DNA of 64,000 bases from Pseudomonas asplenii (GTDB lineage: Bacteria > Pseudomonadota > Gammaproteobacteria > Pseudomonadales > Pseudomonadaceae). The translations under genes were made by a program, and so were the position numbers. A model generated the notes under the pieces. It was not told the DNA's origin. It searched no databases and saw only the letters and a program-made list of their open reading frames with translations. The stretch lies in NCBI RefSeq assembly GCF_001293465.1, contig NZ_JSYZ01000018.1, forward strand, positions 295,058 to 359,057, written 5' to 3'. Below, in pieces: positions 45,102-53,867 of the stretch (the first letter of the stretch is position 1; every line of letters begins with the position of its first letter).

Positions 45102-46628
45102 CTACTTCGCCTTGCGGTCCTTCTTGCCCTTCTTGTCATGCTTGTCACGCTGGGCGAAGGCGCCCTCGATCGCCTGGTTGATCGTACGCAGCACCTTGAC
45201 CCGTGCCCAACGCTTGTCGTTGGCCTCCACCAGGGTCCAGGGCGAAATCTCGGTACTGGTGCGATCGACCATGTCGCCCACCGCGGTGCGGTAGAGGTCC
45301 CACTTGTCGCGGTTGCGCCAGTCGTCCTCGGTGATCTTGAAACGCTTGAAGGGAATATCCTCGCGCTGCTGGAAACGCTCCAGCTGGGTCTGCTTGTCGA
45401 TCGCCAGCCAGAACTTGACCACGATGATCCCGGCATCGCTCAACTGTTCCTCGAAATCGTTGATCTCGCCATAGGCGCGCATCCAGTCGTCGGTGCTGCA
45501 AAAGCCCTCGACCCGCTCCACCAGCACCCGGCCGTACCAGGAACGGTCGAACACGGTGAACTTGCCGCGCGCCGGGATCTGCCGCCAGAAGCGCCACAGG
45601 TACGGCTGGGCACGCTCGTCCTCGCTGGGCGCGGCAATCGGCACGATGCTGTACTGACGCGGGTCGAGTGCCGCGGCCAGACGACGGATCGCCCCGCCCT
45701 TGCCTGCCGCGTCGTTGCCTTCGAACACCGCGACCAGTGCATGCCGGCGCATGCGCTTGTCACGCATCAGGCCCGACAGCCGCGCCTGTTCGGTGATCAG
45801 TTGTTCCTCGTAGTCGGCCTTGTCCAGTGCTAGGCTCATGTCCAGGCTGTCGAGCAGGCTCATCTGGTCGACGCCCGACGGCAGCGGCGCGGTATTCGGC
45901 ACGGACGGGGTCCGGGCTCTCTTCAGCGCCGCCTGCAGGCCTTCGAGCAGGATCTTGCCCACGGTCAGGCTGCGGTAATGCGGGTCGGCGCCCTCGATCA
46001 CATGCCAGGGCGCGTAGTCGCGGCTGGTGCGGCGCAACACCCGCTCGCCGAAATGCACGAAGGTGTCGTAGGTCTCAGATTGCTGCCAGTCCAGCGGGCT
46101 GATCCGCCAGCTGTGCAGCGGGTCGTCCTTGAGGGCCTTGAGCCGGGCCTTCATCTGCTTCTTGGACAGGTGGAACCAGAACTTGAAGATCAGCGCCCCT
46201 TCATCGCAGAGCATCTTCTCCAGGCGCTCGGCCCCGGCGATCGCCTGGTCGAGCACCGCGTCCTTGAACAGGCCATGCACCCGGCCCTGCAGCATCTGGC
46301 TGTACCAGTTGCCGAAGAACACCCCCATCCGCCCCTTGGCCGGCAGCATGCGCCAGTAGCGCCAGGCCGGTGGGTGGGCCAGTTCCTCGTCGCTCTGCTG
46401 GTCGAAGGTGCGCACCTCGATCAGGCGCGGGTCCATCCATTCGTTGAGCAGCTTGACCGTCTCGCCCTTGCCGGCGCCCTCGATGCCGTTGATCAGCACG
46501 ATCACCGGGAAACGCTTCTGCTGCTGCAATTCGAACTGGGCTTCGAGCAGGGCTTCGCGCAGGGCGGGCCCCTCGGCTTCGAAGGTTTCCTTATCAATGG
46601 CGTGACCGATTTCAGCGGATTCGAACAT
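45102..46628 (-). CDS. pap: Polyphosphate:AMP phosphotransferase, two-domain PPK2 (class II)
   Basis: A 508-residue protein made of two PPK2 units. Walker A motifs are INGIEGAGKGETVKLL (N-terminal) and FEGNDAAGKGGAIRRL (C-terminal), with DRSWYGRVLVERVEG in the second. Class II enzymes phosphorylate AMP to ADP with polyphosphate. The C-terminal tail is Lys-rich. The gene is divergent from mnmC with 139 bases between. Confidence 0.93.
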   Translation of the reverse strand: MFESAEIGHAIDKETFEAEGPALREALLEAQFELQQQKRFPVIVLINGIEGAGKGETVKLLNEWMDPRLIEVRTFDQQSDEELAHPPAWRYWRMLPAKGRMGVFFGNWYSQMLQGRVHGLFKDAVLDQAIAGAERLEKMLCDEGALIFKFWFHLSKKQMKARLKALKDDPLHSWRISPLDWQQSETYDTFVHFGERVLRRTSRDYAPWHVIEGADPHYRSLTVGKILLEGLQAALKRARTPSVPNTAPLPSGVDQMSLLDSLDMSLALDKADYEEQLITEQARLSGLMRDKRMRRHALVAVFEGNDAAGKGGAIRRLAAALDPRQYSIVPIAAPSEDERAQPYLWRFWRQIPARGKFTVFDRSWYGRVLVERVEGFCSTDDWMRAYGEINDFEEQLSDAGIIVVKFWLAIDKQTQLERFQQREDIPFKRFKITEDDWRNRDKWDLYRTAVGDMVDRTSTEISPWTLVEANDKRWARVKVLRTINQAIEGAFAQRDKHDKKGKKDRKAK

Positions 46629-46767
46629 GGGTGGCTCCTTCCAGAATTGCCCAAGATTAACGGATCGGACCGCACGGTGGGCGGCGAAATCCCCGACATT
46701 TGTCGTGGATCAATCCGACCCGGACCAATCGGCTAGAATGGCCGACTGTTTGCCGATGAGTTGCTCC

Positions 46768-48762
46768 ATGAACCGCGTACCGCCACACGCCCAGCTCGAC
46801 TGGGACGACCAGGGACGACCCCGCTCCCGGGTGTTCGATGATGTGTACTTTTCCGACGACTCGGGCCTGGAAGAGACCCGTTATGTCTTCATCGAGCAGA
46901 ACCGCCTGCAGGAGCGCTTCCAGGCCCTGCCGCCGGGTGGCCGGCTGGTGATCGGCGAGACCGGTTTCGGCACCGGGTTGAATTTTCTCTGCGCCTGGCA
47001 GTTGTTCGAGCAATGCGCACCGCAGGATGCACGGTTGCATTTCGTCAGCGTGGAAAAATATCCCCTGAGCCACGCCGACCTGCAACGCGCCCTGGCGCTG
47101 TGGCCGGAACTGGCGAGCTTCGCCACCGCCCTGCTTGAACAATACGTGGCGATCCACCCGGGTTTCCAGCGCCTGCTGCTGGACAACGGCCGGGTCAGCC
47201 TGACCCTGCTGGTCGGTGATGCGCTGGAACAGTTGCCGCAACTGGACGCCCGGGTCGACGCCTGGTTCCTCGACGGTTTCGCGCCGTCGAAGAACCCCGA
47301 AATGTGGAGCCCCGAGCTGTTCGCCGAACTGGCGCGACTGGCCGCCCCAGGCTCGACCATCAGCACCTTCACCAGCACCGGCTGGGTCCGCCGCTCGCTG
47401 AACGCGGCCGGCTTCAGGATGAAACGCACGCCGGGCATCGGCCACAAGTGGGAAATCCTGCGCGGCGAGTTCCTCGGCTGGCCGGAGGACGCGGCCAGGC
47501 CGGTGCCGGTGCGGCCCTGGTTCGCCTACCCCGAGCAGTGGGTCAAGGAGCGCCGGGCACTGGTGATCGGCGGCGGCCTGGCCGGTTGCGCCAGCGCCGC
47601 CAGCCTGGCCGCCCGCGGCTGGCAGGTGACCCTGCTGGAGCGTCGCGAAGCCCTCGCCCGGGATGCCTCGGGCAACCCGCAAGGCGTGCTTTACCTCAAG
47701 CTGTCGGCCCACGGCACCGCCCTGTCGCAACTGATCCTCAGCGGCTTCGGGCATACCCGGCGCCTGCTCGAACGACTGCACAAGGGCCTCCACTGGGACG
47801 GTTGCGGCGTCCTGCAACTGGCCTTCGACGAGAAGGAAGCCGGCCGCCAGGCGCAACTGGCCGCGGCGTTCAGCCCCGACCTGCTGCACGTGCTGGACCG
47901 TCCGGCCGCCGAGGCGCAAGCCGGTATCGCCCTGGAGCACGGCGGGCTGTTCTTCCCCGAGGGCGGCTGGGTGCATCCGCCGGCCCTGTGCGGCTGGCAA
48001 GCCAGCCACCCGAACATCGAGGTACGCCCCCACAGCGACGCCGTCGAACTGCGCCGGGTCGACGGTCAGTGGCAGGCATGGAACGCCGACACCCTGCTGG
48101 GCAGTGCGCCGGTGGTCATCCTCGCCGCCGCCGCCGACATCAAGCGCTTCGCGGCGACGGCGCCACTGCCGCTCAAACGCATTCGCGGGCAGATCACCCG
48201 CCTGGCCCAGACCACCGGCAGCAGCACCCTGCGCACCGTGGTCTGTGCCGAAGGTTATGTCGCCCCGGCACGCCTGGGCGAACATACCCTGGGGGCCAGC
48301 TTCGCGTTCAACAGCGAGGACCTGATCCCGACCACGGCGGAACACCTCGGCAACCTGGAGCTGTTGCGGGAGATTTCCCCCGATCTGGCCGAACGCCTGC
48401 AGGTGGCCGCGCAAGACCCCGAGCAGTTGCAAGGCCGCGCGGCCTATCGCTGCACCAGCCCGGACTACCTGCCGATCATCGGCCCGCTGGCCGACGCCGG
48501 GCGATTCGCCGAAACCTATGCGGTGCTGGCCAAGGATGCCCGCCAGATACCGCCGCAGGCCTGCCCCTGGCTGGAGGGCCTGTACGTCAACAGCGGTCAC
48601 GGCTCACGCGGCCTGATCACCGCGCCGCTGTCGGGCGAACTGCTCGCCGCCTGGCTGGAAAACGAGCCGCTGCCACTGCCCCGCGCCGTCGCCGAAGCCT
48701 GCCACCCGAACCGCTTCGCCTGGCGCGAGCTGACCCGCGGCAAGGCGCGGACCGGCCACTGA
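46768..48762 (+). CDS. mnmC: Bifunctional tRNA mnm5s2U34 methyltransferase / FAD-dependent oxidoreductase MnmC
   Basis: A 664-residue fusion. The N-terminal methyltransferase has GETGFGTGLNFLCAW (SAM binding) and FLDGFAPSKNPEMW. The C-terminal FAD domain begins ALVIGGGLAGCASAASLAARG. It completes the 5-methylaminomethyl-2-thiouridine wobble modification of Glu, Lys and Gln tRNAs. The ATG at 46768 starts just before the conserved HAQLDWDDQG; in-frame ATGs up to 46627 add sequence that overlaps the promoter region. Its stop is one base from the stop of the convergent NEL gene. Confidence 0.95.
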   Translation: MNRVPPHAQLDWDDQGRPRSRVFDDVYFSDDSGLEETRYVFIEQNRLQERFQALPPGGRLVIGETGFGTGLNFLCAWQLFEQCAPQDARLHFVSVEKYPLSHADLQRALALWPELASFATALLEQYVAIHPGFQRLLLDNGRVSLTLLVGDALEQLPQLDARVDAWFLDGFAPSKNPEMWSPELFAELARLAAPGSTISTFTSTGWVRRSLNAAGFRMKRTPGIGHKWEILRGEFLGWPEDAARPVPVRPWFAYPEQWVKERRALVIGGGLAGCASAASLAARGWQVTLLERREALARDASGNPQGVLYLKLSAHGTALSQLILSGFGHTRRLLERLHKGLHWDGCGVLQLAFDEKEAGRQAQLAAAFSPDLLHVLDRPAAEAQAGIALEHGGLFFPEGGWVHPPALCGWQASHPNIEVRPHSDAVELRRVDGQWQAWNADTLLGSAPVVILAAAADIKRFAATAPLPLKRIRGQITRLAQTTGSSTLRTVVCAEGYVAPARLGEHTLGASFAFNSEDLIPTTAEHLGNLELLREISPDLAERLQVAAQDPEQLQGRAAYRCTSPDYLPIIGPLADAGRFAETYAVLAKDARQIPPQACPWLEGLYVNSGHGSRGLITAPLSGELLAAWLENEPLPLPRAVAEACHPNRFAWRELTRGKARTGH

Positions 48763-48763
48763 A

Positions 48764-51700
48764 TCAACTGCCCGGTGCAGGCGCGGGATGCTCGTACATT
48801 TCCTGGCGGGTCAGGCTGATGAGAAACATCTGCTCCTCGGCCCTGTGGCTGTCCATCAAGGCCTCCAGGTGCCGGAAGTAACGCTCGCTGTGCATGGTGG
48901 GAGACTCCCTGAGCAGTTGTTCCTCCTGATCGTGGAAGGGCTGGTTGAACCGGGAAAAATCCCGCGGGTATTTCTTTTTCAGATAATCGATCCAGAAATC
49001 GCGCCCGGCGATGAAGGTCGTCAGGCTCGGCGTCTGCTCGGCCTGCAGGATACGTGCATGCGCTGCCTGGATCTGCTCCTCGGTGACATGGGCGATGGAC
49101 CTGAACAGCATTTCCCTCGGCTGCCCGGGCACGTGCATCAGGCGCGCCAGGCCAATCCGGTAGGCCAGGTTCACTTCGATTTCATCGACCGCGCTCGACG
49201 ACGGCACCTCCGGGTTTTCCGCCAGTGCCCGGACATGACTCCGCGCGATGGCATCGATCTGCTCCAGCCGGAACAGGCCCCGTGCCAACTTCAGCAACTG
49301 CACCGGTTCATCGCCCTCTATCGCCAGTGCCCGTGCCTTGGCCAGCAATACGCGAACCTCCAGATGGCTGAAACTCTGCGCCGCACTGTCGACGCAGGTC
49401 AGCGGATTGGCCGCCAGGTCGAACAATTCCCGGCGCAGCCCACCGTCCTCACCCGCCGCCTCCAATACCTCCCAGACCCGTCGTGTCAGGTCGCTACGGG
49501 TCTTCAGGTAGTCCGCGCTGCCGCCCAGGCGGCCCAGCAGATCAAACAGTTCCTGGCTGCCCGGTTCATGCCACAGGCCCTGCCAGAGTGATTGCAGCTG
49601 GGCACGCCGCTCCCCCTCGACATCCGCCAGCCAACGCAGGCGCGAACTGTATTCGTCGAGCGCCAGTTCCGACTCCGGTATGCCAAAGGTGATGCCGGTG
49701 CGCAAACGATAGGCGGCCAGCGGACTCTGGTTGGCGGGCCCCAGCGGATTATGACGCAGGATGATGCGCCGAGTGATCGGCGACGGCGCATCGTAGAGTT
49801 CGGCGGGCAATTGCTGAATCAGGTTGCCACGCAAGTCCGCCGCGGACAGACTGGTACGGGTCAACAGCCCTTCCGGCAGGTGGTCGATACCGGTACCGCG
49901 CAGAAACAGCCGGCGCAGGTGCGGCATTCGCACGACATCCAGGCGGCCGACATCGGAGTTGCCGTTCAGGTTGAGCACTTCCAATTGCTGCAGGGTGGAA
50001 AGCTGGGCCGCCGCCTCGCGGGTGAGCACGATCCGGTTTTCCTGCAGATGCAGTTCGCGAAGTTCGTCCATATGCGCAATGGCTGGCGGCAGCGTACGCA
50101 ACCGGTTGTTGCCCAGGTCCAACTTGCGCAGTTGGGGAAACCGCCTCAGGAAGCTGCTCGGGATGGTGGTCAGGTCCATGCTCTTGAGGGACAGTTCGGT
50201 GACATGCTCGAAACTGATCGACTCGGGCAGTTCCGGCAGGCTGACCACCCGCAACCCCTCCAGGCTCAGGCCATAGCCGATCGCCGCACCGCTGTCGTCA
50301 TAGGTTCTGGGGGTTTGCCGGCGCCAGCAACGCTCGAGAATCTGCGAGGCCTGCATGCGGCCTTCCTGCATGCCTCCGAGCCAGATGGACTGCCCCCGTT
50401 GCTCGAAAGACCGGCCATACCAACTGTTCAATAACGAGCGCAACAGTTCCAACTCCAGTTCCAGCGAGCGAATCCGGTTGCGCACCAGTGCCGAATCGTC
50501 ACCCAACTGCAACATGAAGGCGCGGACCTCCGCCTCGCATAAATCGGGATACAGACGGGTCACCCGCCGCAACCCGCGACGAGTCGTCTCGATCCCGCCA
50601 CGCCGGGTGCGTGAACAACCGGAGCGGTCCATCCGGCGCCAGGGGGCCGGCTCATGGTCAGCTTTTCGCGCTGCCAGGCCCAGCGTCGCCTCCAGTTCCT
50701 GACGAGGCCGCGTCATGGCCGTGCTGAGCAACAGCTTATGCAGTTGGGCCTCCTCCTCCAGCCTCATGCCCATTGCCATGCGTTCACTGACGCTCAACGA
50801 ACCCAGCAGGGCTGCGCTCAGGGCGTCGTTGCCGGTCGCCCGTTGCCCGAGCGCACTGCCGCTCGCGTCGAAGGCCTGGTAGCCCTCTTCGGTCCTGACG
50901 AAAATCCGCCGCCTGGGCAGACCGACGTTGCCCAACTCGGCCAGCAGCGGGCCGCTGACGGCATCCTGGCGTAATTCGATCCGCAGATCGAGCGGCCATC
51001 CCAGCAACTTCTCGAGCACGGGCAACTGCAACCTGGCGGTATCGGGATTCACGGTCGACTGCAGGAAGCCGCCCTCCAGGGCCCGATCGACCCGAACCTC
51101 GCGGGCGGCGTCGGTGAGGTCCTCGACCAGTTGCAGGGGCAGGCGCGAATCGACCAGCAGGCGATCCTTCACACTGACACTGGATTGCTCGGCCACCTCG
51201 CGCAGTACGCCACTCGGCAACTCGGGGAAACGTTGGCGCACACTCTCCGGCAACCCATCGGCCAACAGCCAGCGCAGCCGGTAGACCCGCTCGAACAAGG
51301 CATGACGATGCGTACGCACATGCTGCTGCAACGCACGTTCGAGCCCAGGCAGCTCCTCGCCAGGTTTCACCGGCTCGCCGAGCAGGGCCTGCCTGTGCGC
51401 AGGATCAAGCACGTCGATCAGGGCCTGCAGGCCGCTCGACTCCAGATCCCTGGCCGCCACCTTGAGTGGCCTTGGCTGCGAGGTCAGGTCGACGCCGTAC
51501 TCATACAGCGGCTTGTCCGCAGCATCCAGCAGCAGGATCGTGCGCCCCCGGGGCCAGCCCGGCAGGTCCGGCAGGATCTGCAGCTTCAGGTCCAGCAGGC
51601 GTCGCGTCGGCGGGGCATCGGCAGCATCGGCCAGCCAGCCGAGTTCGCGGTCCAGGCGAAAACGCCGGATCGAGTCGAGCACCGTCGCCGGGATTTGCGC

Positions 51701-53596
51701 CCTGTTCATGTGCAGGCGATGCAACAGCGGCGCATCAAGACGGTGGACCGACAGAATCCGCTCGATGTCCACATCGTCCAGCCAGGCGGCCTCGGGCCCC
51801 AGGCGACGCAACAGGTAGGCCGGATCCTCCCAGCCCGGAGGCCATTCATGGGCCAGGCGCCAGCCGCCCGCACCATTGTGTTCCAGCAGCGGTTCGTAGG
51901 CCGTGGGGCGGCTGCGATGACGCAGGCGCCAGGCATCGGCAGCCTCGTCCCGATAGGCCCGATAAGGGCGACCGGCGATATCCAGGTAACGATGCCCGTC
52001 ATCGCTGACCTCCGGGTAGAAGCCCTGCGTGTCCGGGTCCTGCCGGGCGAGCAAGGGCTCGTCATGGGCATAGGGTTCCAGGCTGGGCTGCCAGAGCCGG
52101 TAGCGCCCATCGTCCGAGCGCACCGGCACCAGCTCATCGAAGAACGCCGACTCCTGGCGAAACAGGCCCTTGACCAGCTTGCCACCCACCTGCAGGGCCG
52201 TGCCCAGGGCAATCATCGTCGCGAGGTCCTCGGCCACCGCCATCATATGGGTGATAGCCTTGTCATGATCACCACGCTGCCAGTCCTGGTAGCCCTCGTA
52301 GACTTCCGCCAGCATTTCCCCGACCGCCACCCCCATCATCAGCAGCCCCAGCCAGGGGTTGGCGAAGGAGGCCAGGTTCAGCAGGGTCATGCCCAGCCCC
52401 AGGCGGGCCTGGTAACGGGCGTTGCGGGCGTCCTGGTCGACATCCTCGGTCGGCACGGCAACCGCCCGGGCATCGTCCTGCAAGCGCTGCAGTTGCTGTC
52501 GATGGAGCAGGGAAAACAGCTCGTCGTTCGACGGCAGCAAGCGCAACTTCAGGTCGGCCTGCCGATTGAGCAAGGCCTTGGCGCTCAGGGTTTCCCGGCT
52601 CAGGCTGCGACGCAACGCGGCAAGAAACGCCGGCAGATCGCGCTGCTCGACCAGACGACTGAAGAATGCCTCGTAGGACGGCTGCCACAGGCGCTCGCAT
52701 AACTCGGCGCGAAAATCTTCGAGCGAGGGGTAGAACCTGAATCGGCTGAGCGGATCGTTGGGGATGTGAACCAGCAACCCGCGATCCCCATCCGACGGCC
52801 CCGTGTGCAGGGTGAACAGACGTACGCGCGACAGCGTCACGCCCAGCATCTGCAATTCGTTGACCTGTATCCGCGCCCCATCGGCGGCAACGCTGACGTT
52901 CGATTCGATCAACCGGCAAAGCTGCGTATGGGCACTCTCGTCCAGTTCCTTTTTCATCAAGGCGATGGTGGCATCCACCAGCATGTCCGCCTTGGCCTGC
53001 TGCTGCATGGCGAACTCGATCCTGGCACCTTCAGCGTCCAGTTCCTGCCCGGCTTCGAGTGGCAGATGCAAGACCCTGCACAAGTGCTGCTGATAACGTC
53101 CACCGAGGTCCAGTTCGCGTACCAGATCGATGAAGGCCTGTGGCGTGAACTCCGGCCTGGCGCTGCCGGAGAAGCGCAGGTACGTTTGCGGTGGAAACTG
53201 CTCATCCGCGGCGAAGTTCTGCAGCGCGGCATCCAGCAGGCCGTGCTGGGTGAATGTCATCGGAAAGACAACGGGGGCACCAAGCGGAGACGGAAATTCG
53301 GGCCAGCGATCGGCGATGACCAGCATGTCCGTGTGCAGGTCCAGCCCCGCTCCGAATCGCTCCTGCAGCCTCTGTGCGAGCAACGGCTCACAGAACGCCC
53401 GGACCGGCTTCAGCTCCCTGAGCCAGGCCGACACATCATCCTTGAACAATTGGCTGCGGCTCATGTACTCGCGCAGCTGTACGATCCTTTCCGGGCGGGC
53501 CAGCAACAACCAGTCGGGAGCATTGGCCCGGATCACCTCCTCGTTTTCACTGAACTCGTCCAGCCCGGGTGGCACCGGCAGTTTAACGGCTGACAT
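48764..53596 (-). CDS. Large LRR protein with C-terminal NEL-type E3 ubiquitin ligase domain (putative host-directed effector)
   Basis: A 1,610-residue protein. The N-terminal two thirds resemble the DUF6543/dermonecrotic-toxin-like region common in Pseudomonas LRR proteins, with a hydrophobic hairpin at about 395-432 (ASFANPWLGLLMMGVAVGEM). About six leucine-rich repeats lie at about 1117-1255 (LRKLDLGNNRLRTLPPAI and LRELHLQENRI are clear). A NEL (IpaH/SspH-like) domain follows at about 1300-1590 with the catalytic TCVDS: Cys1401 and Asp1403. NEL ligases ubiquitinate eukaryotic host proteins. No signal peptide, secretion genes or chaperone are adjacent. The ATG at 53596 has AGGAG seven bases upstream. 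Confidence 0.88.
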   Translation of the reverse strand: MSAVKLPVPPGLDEFSENEEVIRANAPDWLLLARPERIVQLREYMSRSQLFKDDVSAWLRELKPVRAFCEPLLAQRLQERFGAGLDLHTDMLVIADRWPEFPSPLGAPVVFPMTFTQHGLLDAALQNFAADEQFPPQTYLRFSGSARPEFTPQAFIDLVRELDLGGRYQQHLCRVLHLPLEAGQELDAEGARIEFAMQQQAKADMLVDATIALMKKELDESAHTQLCRLIESNVSVAADGARIQVNELQMLGVTLSRVRLFTLHTGPSDGDRGLLVHIPNDPLSRFRFYPSLEDFRAELCERLWQPSYEAFFSRLVEQRDLPAFLAALRRSLSRETLSAKALLNRQADLKLRLLPSNDELFSLLHRQQLQRLQDDARAVAVPTEDVDQDARNARYQARLGLGMTLLNLASFANPWLGLLMMGVAVGEMLAEVYEGYQDWQRGDHDKAITHMMAVAEDLATMIALGTALQVGGKLVKGLFRQESAFFDELVPVRSDDGRYRLWQPSLEPYAHDEPLLARQDPDTQGFYPEVSDDGHRYLDIAGRPYRAYRDEAADAWRLRHRSRPTAYEPLLEHNGAGGWRLAHEWPPGWEDPAYLLRRLGPEAAWLDDVDIERILSVHRLDAPLLHRLHMNRAQIPATVLDSIRRFRLDRELGWLADAADAPPTRRLLDLKLQILPDLPGWPRGRTILLLDAADKPLYEYGVDLTSQPRPLKVAARDLESSGLQALIDVLDPAHRQALLGEPVKPGEELPGLERALQQHVRTHRHALFERVYRLRWLLADGLPESVRQRFPELPSGVLREVAEQSSVSVKDRLLVDSRLPLQLVEDLTDAAREVRVDRALEGGFLQSTVNPDTARLQLPVLEKLLGWPLDLRIELRQDAVSGPLLAELGNVGLPRRRIFVRTEEGYQAFDASGSALGQRATGNDALSAALLGSLSVSERMAMGMRLEEEAQLHKLLLSTAMTRPRQELEATLGLAARKADHEPAPWRRMDRSGCSRTRRGGIETTRRGLRRVTRLYPDLCEAEVRAFMLQLGDDSALVRNRIRSLELELELLRSLLNSWYGRSFEQRGQSIWLGGMQEGRMQASQILERCWRRQTPRTYDDSGAAIGYGLSLEGLRVVSLPELPESISFEHVTELSLKSMDLTTIPSSFLRRFPQLRKLDLGNNRLRTLPPAIAHMDELRELHLQENRIVLTREAAAQLSTLQQLEVLNLNGNSDVGRLDVVRMPHLRRLFLRGTGIDHLPEGLLTRTSLSAADLRGNLIQQLPAELYDAPSPITRRIILRHNPLGPANQSPLAAYRLRTGITFGIPESELALDEYSSRLRWLADVEGERRAQLQSLWQGLWHEPGSQELFDLLGRLGGSADYLKTRSDLTRRVWEVLEAAGEDGGLRRELFDLAANPLTCVDSAAQSFSHLEVRVLLAKARALAIEGDEPVQLLKLARGLFRLEQIDAIARSHVRALAENPEVPSSSAVDEIEVNLAYRIGLARLMHVPGQPREMLFRSIAHVTEEQIQAAHARILQAEQTPSLTTFIAGRDFWIDYLKKKYPRDFSRFNQPFHDQEEQLLRESPTMHSERYFRHLEALMDSHRAEEQMFLISLTRQEMYEHPAPAPGS

Positions 53597-53609
53597 TTCA
53601 ACACTCCTT

Positions 53610-53687
53610 TTATCCATGAGCCTTGAAGGTATCAATCACGGCGTCCTGGAAAATCTCAAAAACCTGTTGCATATCAGCCTGTTGCAT
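53610..53687 (-). CDS. Possible 25-codon ORF immediately before the NEL gene
   Basis: ATG at 53687 opens a 25-codon frame, MQQADMQQVFEIFQDAVIDT followed by FKAHG and TAA. It ends 13 bases before the NEL start, right at its ribosome site (TAAAAGGAG). The frame stays open upstream for at least 20 codons, so it could also be a gene remnant. The MQQ repeat comes from a 10-base direct repeat (CCTGTTGCAT on the plus strand at 53663 and 53678). It has no good ribosome site of its own. Coding status is uncertain. Confidence 0.3.
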   Translation of the reverse strand: MQQADMQQVFEIFQDAVIDTFKAHG

Positions 53688-53867
53688 CAGGAATTCAGGG
53701 CTTTCGCATAACCCGCTGGCACCCTTGTGCGCGAGTGCCCATGGCCACGGCCCCACGCTTGGCCCGCTGTTCGGCGGATCGCTTATAACGGATTGATATA
53801 AAACTCCCCCGTCCTCAGCGAGTCAGTTCCAGAGTGACCCTCCCCAACGGATAACCGGTAAGGACTT

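Noticed and set aside
46657..48600. 647-codon minus-strand frame over mnmC
   Set aside because: Antisense shadow; Gly/Gln/Arg-rich with no recognisable domain.
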